A stretch of DNA of 7,069 nt from the NCBI GenBank assembly GCA_050011415.1, contig JBEKJD010000196.1, positions 1 to 7,069 on the forward strand. The letters run 5' to 3'. This document shows, in pieces, positions 1-5,172 of this stretch. The notes below the pieces were generated by a model, which ran no database searches, was not told where the DNA came from, and saw only the letters and a list, made by a program, of their open reading frames with translations. Positions within the stretch are counted from its first letter, which is position 1. Each line of letters starts with the position of its first letter. The translations under genes were made by a program, and so were the position numbers. Source of the DNA: JADFXI01 sp050011415 (GTDB lineage Bacteria; Nitrospirota; Thermodesulfovibrionia; Thermodesulfovibrionales; Dissulfurispiraceae).

Positions 1-340
1 AGTATGCAACATCCGAGCATTCATGCGACGCGCAATCATCACAATTTATTTCTCCTTTTGATGCTGTTTTGCCGGCTTTAACCATCGAGCTTATGATTTT
101 GGTAAAATCAAAGCCGCCTTCAACACAGTCGGAACATAAACAGTTTACCCTGAAAACAGCATAACTGCGCGAAGAAAAATTAATTGTCCGCGTCAAAGGC
201 TCCAACACCCCTGTTTGAGCGTACTTCATACTGATAGCGATATCTGCAACTTTGGGGAAGAGTTCTGAAACAAAGCCTGCATCTTCTCTTTGCTGCTTTT
301 TCTCCGCCTTTGCGGCCACAATCTTCTCCCTGCGGTTCAT
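1..340 (-). CDS. Cysteine-rich protein of unrecognised family, partial (C-terminus beyond window)
   Basis: The reading frame opens at ATG 340-338 and stays open to the window edge, giving 113 residues of an incomplete protein. It starts 2 nt after the rubredoxin stop codon (TAA-GG-ATG), so it is probably translated from the rubredoxin mRNA by coupling; AGAGG inside the end of the rubredoxin gene is the only nearby ribosome site. The N-terminus is highly charged (MNRREKIVAAKAEKKQQRED) with no signal peptide or membrane segment. Six cysteines fall in two clusters, C67-x-C69-x2-C72 (VNCLCSDCVEGGFDFT) and C100-x2-C103-x4-C108 (NCDDCASHEC), which suggests a zinc- or iron-binding fold. I do not recognise the family. 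Adjacency to rubredoxin hints at a redox or metal-related role, but this is inference. It is real rather than a chance frame because of the tight junction, the 340 nt without a stop and the paired cysteine motifs. Confidence 0.72.
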   Translation of the reverse strand, partial: MNRREKIVAAKAEKKQQREDAGFVSELFPKVADIAISMKYAQTGVLEPLTRTINFSSRSYAVFRVNCLCSDCVEGGFDFTKIISSMVKAGKTASKGEINCDDCASHECSDVAY

Positions 341-342
341 CC

Positions 343-504
343 TTATGCCTCTTTTTCGAACAAGTCCTTTGTTGCGCCGCAAACAGGGCACACCCAGCTG
401 TCAGGAATCTGTTCGAAAGGTGTTCCAGGGGCGATACCGGAATCCGGGTCTCCGAACTCAGGCTCATAAACATAACCGCATACTGTGCATTTCCACTTTT
501 CCAT
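343..504 (-). CDS. Rubredoxin
   Basis: A 53-residue protein, the normal length for a rubredoxin. It is a soluble cytoplasmic one-electron carrier with a single iron held by four cysteines. The two ligand pairs are plain: C6-T-V-C9-G with the following YVY, and C39-P-V-C42-G. The aromatic and acidic core typical of the family is present (YEPEFGDPDSGI, FEQIPDSWVCP), with the conserved Trp37 just before the second pair. The start is ATG 504-502, preceded by a full AAGGAGG ribosome site (515-509) four bases away. Partners in anaerobes are usually superoxide reductase, rubrerythrin or flavodiiron proteins; none is visible here. The next gene downstream is the cysteine-rich protein, 2 nt away, so the two probably form one transcript. 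A terminator-like hairpin lies directly upstream of the ribosome site. Confidence 0.96.
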   Translation of the reverse strand: MEKWKCTVCGYVYEPEFGDPDSGIAPGTPFEQIPDSWVCPVCGATKDLFEKEA

Positions 505-515
505 AAGTCCTCCTT

Positions 516-595
516 AAAAAAAAAATTACGAATTACGAATTAGGAATTACGAATCGTGGAAACACATTAATTCCTAATTCCTAATTCGTAATTTT
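516..595 (-). terminator. Terminator-like hairpin made of 7-bp tandem repeats, with T-run
   Basis: Two 28-nt arms (522-549 and 568-595) are complementary apart from one C/C mismatch and enclose an 18-nt loop. Each arm is an array of heptamers: ATTACGA-type units four times at 525-552, and TAATTCC/TAATTCG/TAATTTT units at 568-595. Read on the minus strand, the stem ends in ten T residues (525-516), and it begins 1 nt after the stop codon of the CorC-like gene. It therefore looks like that gene's intrinsic terminator, although the stem is AT-rich. The T-run abuts the rubredoxin ribosome site, leaving no room for a separate promoter after the hairpin. Either readthrough or initiation within the repeat must supply rubredoxin mRNA. 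An alternative reading is a dispersed AT-rich repeat with no termination role. Confidence 0.6.
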
Positions 596-596
596 A

Positions 597-1886
597 TTAT
601 GTGTCGATAGGTTCCATTTTTACTTTTGCTATTCTCTGTGCGACCATTTCGATGATCCTGAGACGTTTATTATCAAAATCTACTGTATCACCGGTCTTGG
701 GTATTCGCTGGAGGTTCATTACAATAAATCCGCCAAGCGTTTCATACTCCGATGATTCAGGGACAACTATATTGTAATCCTGATTAAGGTCGCTGACGCT
801 GATCGATGCGTCGATAATCATGGAGCCGTCCTCAAGCAGGATAACCGGGCTCTCGGTATCATATTCATCCCTGATCTCGCCAACTATTTCTTCCAGGAGG
901 TCTTCCAGCGTCACAAGACCTGATACCGCGCCATATTCATCTATAACGATTGCCATATGGACCCTTTTCCTCTGCATTTCCCTGAGAAGGATGCTTATCT
1001 TCATTGTCTCCGGAATAAATATGGGCGGCTTGATTATGCGGTGAATGTTGATGCTGTCTGTCCTGGAAAGCAGATTATAAAAATCTTTGGCGTAAAGAAT
1101 ACCGCGTATATCATTAATATCTTTACCTATGACGGGGTATCGCGAAAACTTTTCTTCAAGAATGATCGACTTTACTTCATCGACAGTCATTGATATACCT
1201 ACGGTAACCATCTGGAGAGCCGGGATCATGACCTCTTTGACCGAGGTGTCGGTGAATTCGAAAACGCTGTGTATCAGTTCCTTTTCCGCGGGCTCGAAAA
1301 CCCCCTGTTCGCCTCCTTCCTCTATGAGGAGTTTTACTTCCTCTTCCGAGACATATTCCCGCTCTGTAAATGCCTTTTGGTGGAAAGGTTTCAATATAAT
1401 ATTGGTGCTGAAGGTCAGGAGGCTGACCAGGACATTTGCAACATTTGAAAACTTTTCTATCACCGGCGCAACCCAGAGGCCGACAGCCTCGGCATTTGAA
1501 AGCGCCACAGATTTTGGAATAAGCTCACCAAAGATAAGGAAAAAGAAGGTGATGACGATAACAACAAAGCCGATTGCAATAGCTTCACTTGAGGCAGCGA
1601 TAAAATTTATCGGAACGGCCTGAAGCCAAGGTTTTATGACCTTCACCGCTGCGGCGCCGCCGATTGCCGAGGCCAGGTCGGCAGTCAGGGTTATGCCGAT
1701 TTGTATGGTGGCCAAAAAACGGTCGGGTTTATCTCTGAGTTTATAGAGGATCTCTGCATTTTTTGTCCCCTCATCCATCAACTGCTTTATGCGGGTCCTT
1801 CTGTTTGTTACAACTGCAATTTCAGAGGCTGCAAAAAAGCCGTTAATGATGATGCAGAACGCTATGAGGAAAAGTGGTAGCCACAT
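597..1886 (-). CDS. CorC/HlyC-family CBS-domain membrane protein (CNNM/DUF21 type)
   Basis: This 429-residue integral membrane protein has the standard three-part plan. Residues 1-175 are the DUF21/CNNM membrane domain, with hydrophobic segments near 1-25, 58-80, 100-125 and 135-160 and the family signature FFAASEIAVV and GELIPKS. Two CBS motifs follow (about 218-340, with VKEVMIP, FSRYPVIG, and IVIDEYGAVSGLVTLEDLLE). The C-terminal CorC_HlyC domain spans about 350-425 and includes YETLGGFI. Characterised relatives (CNNM/CorC, bacterial MpfA) export or regulate Mg2+, with CBS domains binding adenine nucleotide; older annotations call them hemolysins. An upstream in-frame TAA (1898-1896) and the membrane segment starting at residue 2 fix the start at ATG 1886-1884. 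No ribosome site precedes it, and a TG-extended -10 box ends 8 nt upstream, so the mRNA may be leaderless. Substrate is not determinable from sequence. Confidence 0.93.
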   Translation of the reverse strand: MWLPLFLIAFCIIINGFFAASEIAVVTNRRTRIKQLMDEGTKNAEILYKLRDKPDRFLATIQIGITLTADLASAIGGAAAVKVIKPWLQAVPINFIAASSEAIAIGFVVIVITFFFLIFGELIPKSVALSNAEAVGLWVAPVIEKFSNVANVLVSLLTFSTNIILKPFHQKAFTEREYVSEEEVKLLIEEGGEQGVFEPAEKELIHSVFEFTDTSVKEVMIPALQMVTVGISMTVDEVKSIILEEKFSRYPVIGKDINDIRGILYAKDFYNLLSRTDSINIHRIIKPPIFIPETMKISILLREMQRKRVHMAIVIDEYGAVSGLVTLEDLLEEIVGEIRDEYDTESPVILLEDGSMIIDASISVSDLNQDYNIVVPESSEYETLGGFIVMNLQRIPKTGDTVDFDNKRLRIIEMVAQRIAKVKMEPIDT

Positions 1887-1894
1887 ACGGGATA

Positions 1895-1903
1895 ATTATA
1901 TCA
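1895..1903 (-). promoter_or_regulatory. Extended -10 promoter for the CorC-like gene
   Basis: On the minus strand TGATATAAT (1903-1895) is a perfect TGn-TATAAT extended -10 element. The hexamers at 16-18 bp spacing upstream do not resemble TTGACA, which is acceptable for an extended -10 promoter. The start codon begins 8 nt after the box, which places transcription initiation at or next to the A of ATG. The promoter is inferred from sequence only. Confidence 0.5.
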
Positions 1904-1924
1904 TTTTTCCGGCGTTAATACTTG

Positions 1925-2105
1925 GTATTGGTAGTGGGCTACTTTGTTTTTGTTCCCGATCAATTAGTCTTTTGATTTTTTTCACGGGCGGGTACTGAAA
2001 ACCATCTATTGTCGCCATTTCTCGATTTGTGGGCTGGACGTTACCAGCCCACTCGTGATAACTCAGGTGATCTGGAACAAAAACAAAGTAGCCCACTACC
2101 AATAC
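1925..2105. repeat. Palindromic element with 32-bp perfect inverted arms (MITE-like)
   Basis: Left arm 1925-1956 and right arm 2074-2105 are exact reverse complements over 32 bp. After one mismatch, 5 further pairs follow (1958-1962 with 2068-2072). The interior contains a second perfect hairpin, GTGGGCTGG (2029-2037) with CCAGCCCAC (2044-2052) around a 6-nt loop, so RNA from either strand would fold into a long branched hairpin. The GTGGGCT core occurs in both the outer arm and the inner hairpin. It fills most of the ilvN to CorC-like gap. Size and form suggest a non-autonomous mobile or REP-like palindromic element; no clean target duplication is visible. A 68-codon TTG-initiated frame runs through it on the minus strand (2102-1896) without a ribosome site and is probably fortuitous. 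Confidence 0.8.
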
Positions 2106-2149
2106 GGAATGATTATTATAAAGTTGAATTCAGTTGATGTTTCAGTGCG

Positions 2150-2644
2150 CTATACTGTTTTGCGCTTCGTGCTTTCCCGCGCAATAGCAACCTTCCCGGC
2201 CCTTACAAACTCCTTTATCCCCATTGGTCTCATGAGCTCGATAAAAGCCGCTATCTTTTTTTCATCACCTGTAATCTCAATGGTATAAGTGTTTGGACTC
2301 GAATCCACAACTCTGCCCCTGAATATTTCAGCTGTTCGCAGCACCTCCGCCTTGTTTTCCTGGCGAGGGGAAACTTTAATCAGCACCATTTCCCTTTCAA
2401 CATGGTCCAGTTCTGTGAGGTCCGTGACTTTAATGACATCGATCAGTTTGTTGAGCTGCTTGGATATCTGCTCTATGATCCAGTCGTCACCTGTAGTGAC
2501 AATTGTCATTATAGATACCTGGGGATCAATGGTCTCTGCAACGGAAAGGCTCTCAATATTGTATCCGCGGCCGCTGAAGAGTCCTGAGACTCTTGAAAGA
2601 ACGCCGAATTTATTTTCAACAAGCACTGATATCGTGTGTCTCAT
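2150..2644 (-). CDS. ilvN: Acetolactate synthase small (regulatory) subunit
   Basis: At 164 residues this is the usual length for the bacterial small subunit (IlvN/IlvH). Residues 1-75 form the ACT domain, with the signature HTISVLVENKFGVLSRVSGL and then RGYNIESLSV, including Gly14 and Asn29, which line the valine-binding interface in studied homologues. The C-terminal ALS_ss_C domain spans about 83-158 (EMVLIKV, GRVVDSSPNTYTIEITG, ELMRPMGIKEFVRAG). The subunit stimulates the catalytic subunit and gives feedback inhibition by branched-chain amino acids, usually valine. The start ATG is 12 nt after the ilvB stop, with a purine-rich AAGGGGGA site overlapping that stop, so it is co-transcribed and probably translationally coupled. 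ilvC, a frequent next gene, is absent; the palindromic element follows instead. Confidence 0.96.
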   Translation of the reverse strand: MRHTISVLVENKFGVLSRVSGLFSGRGYNIESLSVAETIDPQVSIMTIVTTGDDWIIEQISKQLNKLIDVIKVTDLTELDHVEREMVLIKVSPRQENKAEVLRTAEIFRGRVVDSSPNTYTIEITGDEKKIAAFIELMRPMGIKEFVRAGKVAIARESTKRKTV

Positions 2645-2656
2645 TTAATTTCCCCC

Positions 2657-4390
2657 TTACTTCACCGCTTTAAGTTTTCTCGGCGTTTTCTTTTCCTGTT
2701 CCTCAAAGAGCATAGAGTCTATCGCGGCGCCTGCAGGGACCATGGGATATACCTTTTCCTTCCAGTCAACAACAAAGTCCATGAACACAGGCTTCTTTAC
2801 CTTGAAGGCCTCTTTGATGACCGGTTCGACTTCACTGGGTTTGGAAGCACGCAGCCCTACCGCACCATAAGCATGAGCAAGTTCAACAAAATCGGGAGTT
2901 ACGTCAAGATTGGTGTGCGAGTACCGCTCCTGGTAGAAGAGTTCCTGCCACTGCCTCACCATTCCAAGGTAGCGGTTCTTCAGGATGGCAACCTTTATCG
3001 GAAGTTTATAAATAACCGCAGTAGCCAATTCCTGGATATTCATCTGTATGCTCCCGTCGCCGGCGATATCAATAACAAGTTTGTCGGGAAAGGCGAGTTG
3101 AGCGCCTATAGCGGCCGGCATGCCGAAACCCATGGTGCCGAGTCCGCCCGAGGTCAGCAGGCGCCTGGGTTTGTCGAACTTGTAAAATTGAGCTGCCCAC
3201 ATCTGGTTCTGTCCGACCTCGGTAGTGATAATTGCGTCTCCCTTCGTAATCTCATATATCTTCTCGACGACAAATTGCGGTTTAATGATATCTTTATCAA
3301 AGTGATAAGAAAGCGGCCTCTCTTTTTTCCAGAGCGCTATCTGCTTCGCCCAGGCATTTCTGATTTCACCCCAGGGCTCGCTGATATCTTTTTTGAGCAC
3401 TTTATTCAAAGCGGTCAGGACATTTTTGACATCGCCGACAATGGGAATATCAACCCTTACATTTTTTCTGATGGAAGTCGGGTCTATATCTATGTGTATT
3501 ATCCTGGCATGAGGGGCAAAGCTGTCGATCTTTCCGGTCACACGGTCATCGAATCTCATGCCTATGGCTATCAGCAGGTCTGACTCCTGAACGCTCTTGT
3601 TGGCATAATATGTACCGTGCATGCCGAGCATGCCCAGCGAAAGCTCATGCGTGCCTGGAAAACCGCCCAGACCCATGAGAGTCATGGTGACCGGAATATT
3701 GGTATGTTCTGCAAGCTCCCGCAACTCGTGCGAAGCTTCGGAGAGGATACAGCCGCCGCCGGCAATGATAACCGGTTTTTTTGCCCTGGCTATTTCATGC
3801 GCCGCTTTCTCTATCATCCAGCGGTTGCCTTCATAAGTCGGATTATAACTCCGAATGTCTACTTTCTCGGGCCAAATGAATTCCGCTTTAGCAGATGTTA
3901 CATCCTTGGGCAGGTCTATAAGCACAGGGCCGGGACGACCCGTTACTGCTATATGGAACAATTCTTTTAACTGTGAGGCCAGCTCCTTTACATCTTTGGC
4001 AAGGACATTGTATTTTGTGCACGGCCTGGTTATCCCGACTATATCCGCTTCCTGAAAGGCGTCGTTTCCTATCAGTAGAGTAGGCACCTGGCCTGTGAGA
4101 ACAACAACAGGTATAGAATCCATGGAAGCGTTTGCAATGCCCGTTACAGTGTTGGTGGCCCCGGGGCCTGATGTTACCAGCACGACTCCGGGCTTTCCTG
4201 TTGCGCGCGCGTATCCGTCAGCAGCATGGACCGCGCCCTGCTCATGACGCGTCAATATCAGCTTCAAATCCTTGTCATCATGGAGCAAGTCAAATATATT
4301 GAGGATAACACCGCCCGGGTATCCGAAAATATGTTTGACGCCGAGTTTCTTTAGGGACTCAAGTATTATTTCAGCACCTGATAATTTCAT
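2657..4390 (-). CDS. ilvB: Acetolactate synthase large (catalytic) subunit
   Basis: A 577-residue thiamine diphosphate enzyme that condenses two pyruvates to acetolactate, or pyruvate with 2-ketobutyrate to acetohydroxybutyrate, the first common step of valine, leucine and isoleucine synthesis. The N-terminal TPP-binding domain has FGYPGG and catalytic Glu50 in LTRHEQGAVHAADGYAR. The central domain (about 190-325) carries the FAD-region motifs GGGC and IGMRFDDRVTG. The C-terminal domain has the Mg-ThDP motif GDGSIQMN (444-451) with Asn472 in KNRYLGMVRQWQ; the usual NN is KN here, leaving the metal-ligand Asn intact. The QWQELFYQERYSHTN stretch and C-terminal VPAGAAIDSM are typical of true acetohydroxyacid synthase rather than catabolic ALS. 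Start ATG 4390 has AAGGAG at 4403-4398. No leader-peptide attenuator was seen upstream. ilvN follows after 12 nt. Confidence 0.97.
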   Translation of the reverse strand: MKLSGAEIILESLKKLGVKHIFGYPGGVILNIFDLLHDDKDLKLILTRHEQGAVHAADGYARATGKPGVVLVTSGPGATNTVTGIANASMDSIPVVVLTGQVPTLLIGNDAFQEADIVGITRPCTKYNVLAKDVKELASQLKELFHIAVTGRPGPVLIDLPKDVTSAKAEFIWPEKVDIRSYNPTYEGNRWMIEKAAHEIARAKKPVIIAGGGCILSEASHELRELAEHTNIPVTMTLMGLGGFPGTHELSLGMLGMHGTYYANKSVQESDLLIAIGMRFDDRVTGKIDSFAPHARIIHIDIDPTSIRKNVRVDIPIVGDVKNVLTALNKVLKKDISEPWGEIRNAWAKQIALWKKERPLSYHFDKDIIKPQFVVEKIYEITKGDAIITTEVGQNQMWAAQFYKFDKPRRLLTSGGLGTMGFGMPAAIGAQLAFPDKLVIDIAGDGSIQMNIQELATAVIYKLPIKVAILKNRYLGMVRQWQELFYQERYSHTNLDVTPDFVELAHAYGAVGLRASKPSEVEPVIKEAFKVKKPVFMDFVVDWKEKVYPMVPAGAAIDSMLFEEQEKKTPRKLKAVK

Positions 4391-4494
4391 GGTATTGCTC
4401 CTTGCGTTTTAGACTGCTCAATAAGCCTGAAGTTATAAAATAGCATAATTTTCCAAGCTTTTCCATATTTTTTTATGGCAGTTTTACGATGACT

Positions 4495-4523
4495 TTGACA
4501 AAATGTATCGTTTATGGTTAAAT
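4495..4523 (+). promoter_or_regulatory. Promoter of the pyrR-pyrB-pyrC operon
   Basis: A perfect -35 hexamer TTGACA (4495-4500) is followed by a 17-bp spacer and TTAAAT (4518-4523, 4 of 6 to consensus). TG at 4515-4516, one base before the -10, makes it an extended -10. Predicted initiation is near 4530, giving a leader of roughly 97 nt that begins just before the PyrR-binding hairpin. Position and quality make this the most convincing promoter in the window. Confidence 0.75.
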
Positions 4524-4539
4524 AAACTGCCTTTAATGA

Positions 4540-4555
4540 TAGCCCTGTGAGGCTA
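4540..4555 (+). promoter_or_regulatory. PyrR-binding RNA hairpin in the pyr leader
   Basis: The RNA folds as UAGCC/GGCUA around the loop CUGUGA. The 14 nt at 4541-4554, AGCCCUGUGAGGCU, match the published PyrR site consensus ARUCCNGNGAGGYU at 13 positions. The one difference (C for U at position 3) turns a U-G pair into C-G and so keeps the stem. AAAAGG follows, similar to the purine tail of known sites. In Bacillus this hairpin is the anti-antiterminator: PyrR bound to UMP/UTP stabilises it so that the terminator forms. Its 3' part (AGGCU, 4550-4554) can alternatively pair with AGCCU (4593-4597) in the terminator 5' arm, a possible antiterminator. It ends 1 nt before the ribosome site of the leader peptide. 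Confidence 0.85.
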
Positions 4556-4567
4556 AAAGGAGTGTTT

Positions 4568-4639
4568 GTGAAATATATTATTCATATATACGAGCCTTCT
4601 CCTGGTGACAGGGGGAGGCTTTTTTTATGTCTGCAATGA
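4568..4639 (+). CDS. Putative pyr leader peptide, 23 codons
   Basis: AAGGAG (4557-4562) is followed after 5 nt by GTG 4568, opening a 23-codon frame that starts MKYIIHIYEP and ends LFLCLQ with TGA at 4637-4639. It crosses the whole terminator and its stop overlaps the second in-frame ATG of pyrR (4636-4638) as ATGA. The first codons lie in a strongly A/U tract (4571-4591), the kind of site at which RNA polymerase pauses when UTP is low. Architecture recalls the E. coli pyrBI leader peptide, whose ribosome disrupts the attenuator when it is close behind polymerase; the sequences are not claimed to be related. No homologue is recognised, so it rests on the ribosome site, spacing, overlap and position. 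Confidence 0.5.
   Translation: MKYIIHIYEPSPGDRGRLFLCLQ
4593..4626 (+). terminator. Intrinsic terminator (attenuator) upstream of pyrR
   Basis: A 12-bp stem (AGCCTTCTCCTG 4593-4604 with CAGGGGGAGGCT 4609-4620, two G-U pairs) closes a GTGA loop and runs into seven T residues (4620-4626). The pyrR ATG comes immediately after. Lying between promoter and first gene, downstream of a PyrR hairpin, it is best read as a transcriptional attenuator. The 3' arm also contains the pyrR ribosome site (GGGGGAGG, 4611-4618), so the folded stem would hide it as well. Confidence 0.88.
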
Positions 4640-5169
4640 TTAAAGAGCTGCTTAATAAAAAAGACATCGAGCGGATATTATCGAGGATATCCCATGAGAT
4701 TATTGAAAAAAATAAGGGGACCGAGGGTCTATGCATTGTCGGTATTCAGCGGGGAGGGGTGCATCTGGCCGTAAGGCTAGCCACAAAGATCAGGGATATA
4801 GAACATGCTGAAATTGACGTGGGATCTCTTGATATCTCGCTTTACAGGGATGACCTTGGCATAAGAAAGGAGCACCCGGTTGTAAGAAAGACCAGCATCC
4901 CCTGTGATATCAGCGGGAAGAAGATCATTCTGGTTGATGACGTGCTTTATACGGGACGCTCTATCAGGGCAGCGATGGACGCGCTCATGGATTACGGACG
5001 GCCGGCACAGATCCAGCTTGCAGTGCTTATCGACAGGGGACACAGGGAACTGCCTATACGTCCGGACTTTGTCGGTAAGAACATTCCCACCTCACGGTCG
5101 GAGAACATAGAGGTGCAGTTCGAAGAGGACGGCTTTGAAGACAAAATACTCATACAGTCATCGGAATAG
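4627..5169 (+). CDS. pyrR: PyrR: pyr operon attenuation regulator / uracil phosphoribosyltransferase
   Basis: A 180-residue cytoplasmic RNA-binding regulator with a type I phosphoribosyltransferase fold; many homologues also convert uracil and PRPP to UMP. The PRPP-binding motif is residues 100-113 (IILVDDVLYTGRSI). Other PyrR-specific stretches are GIQRGGVHLA (39-48), the flexible hood SLDISLYRDDL (67-77), and DRGHRELPIRPDFVGKNIPT (136-155), which distinguishes PyrR from other phosphoribosyltransferases. It should bind the hairpin at 4540-4555 in its own leader, giving autoregulation. ATG 4627 is 8 nt after GGAGG inside the terminator arm and is the preferred start. ATG 4636, which overlaps the leader-peptide stop, would give 177 residues beginning MIKELL and is a credible alternative through coupling. 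pyrB begins 3 nt after the TAG stop. Confidence 0.96.
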   Translation: MSAMIKELLNKKDIERILSRISHEIIEKNKGTEGLCIVGIQRGGVHLAVRLATKIRDIEHAEIDVGSLDISLYRDDLGIRKEHPVVRKTSIPCDISGKKIILVDDVLYTGRSIRAAMDALMDYGRPAQIQLAVLIDRGHRELPIRPDFVGKNIPTSRSENIEVQFEEDGFEDKILIQSSE

Positions 5170-5172
5170 AGT

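Noticed and set aside
1..59. AAAGGAG followed by GTG/ATG (42-37) on the minus strand, looking like the start of a separate gene
   Set aside because: It lies inside the cysteine-rich reading frame, which is open from ATG 340 to the edge and encodes KGEINCDDC there; the apparent ribosome site is coding sequence in another frame.
1896..2102. 68-codon TTG-started frame on the minus strand through the palindromic element
   Set aside because: It starts inside the inverted arm, has no ribosome site and recalls no family; the inverted arms force both strands to share sequence, so the frame is probably fortuitous.
2106..2149. Terminator after ilvN
   Set aside because: No GC-rich stem with a T-run is present; the only large structure is the palindromic element further on, which lacks a following T-run on the minus strand.
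2636..3583. 315-residue plus-strand frame opposite ilvB
   Set aside because: It is antisense to a strongly conserved catalytic gene, has no recognisable motifs, and is explained by codon bias of the opposite strand.
4391..4450. Possible -10 boxes (TATGCT, TATAAC) for ilvB on the minus strand
   Set aside because: No -35 hexamer at acceptable spacing and no extended -10; in AT-rich DNA such boxes are too common to call.
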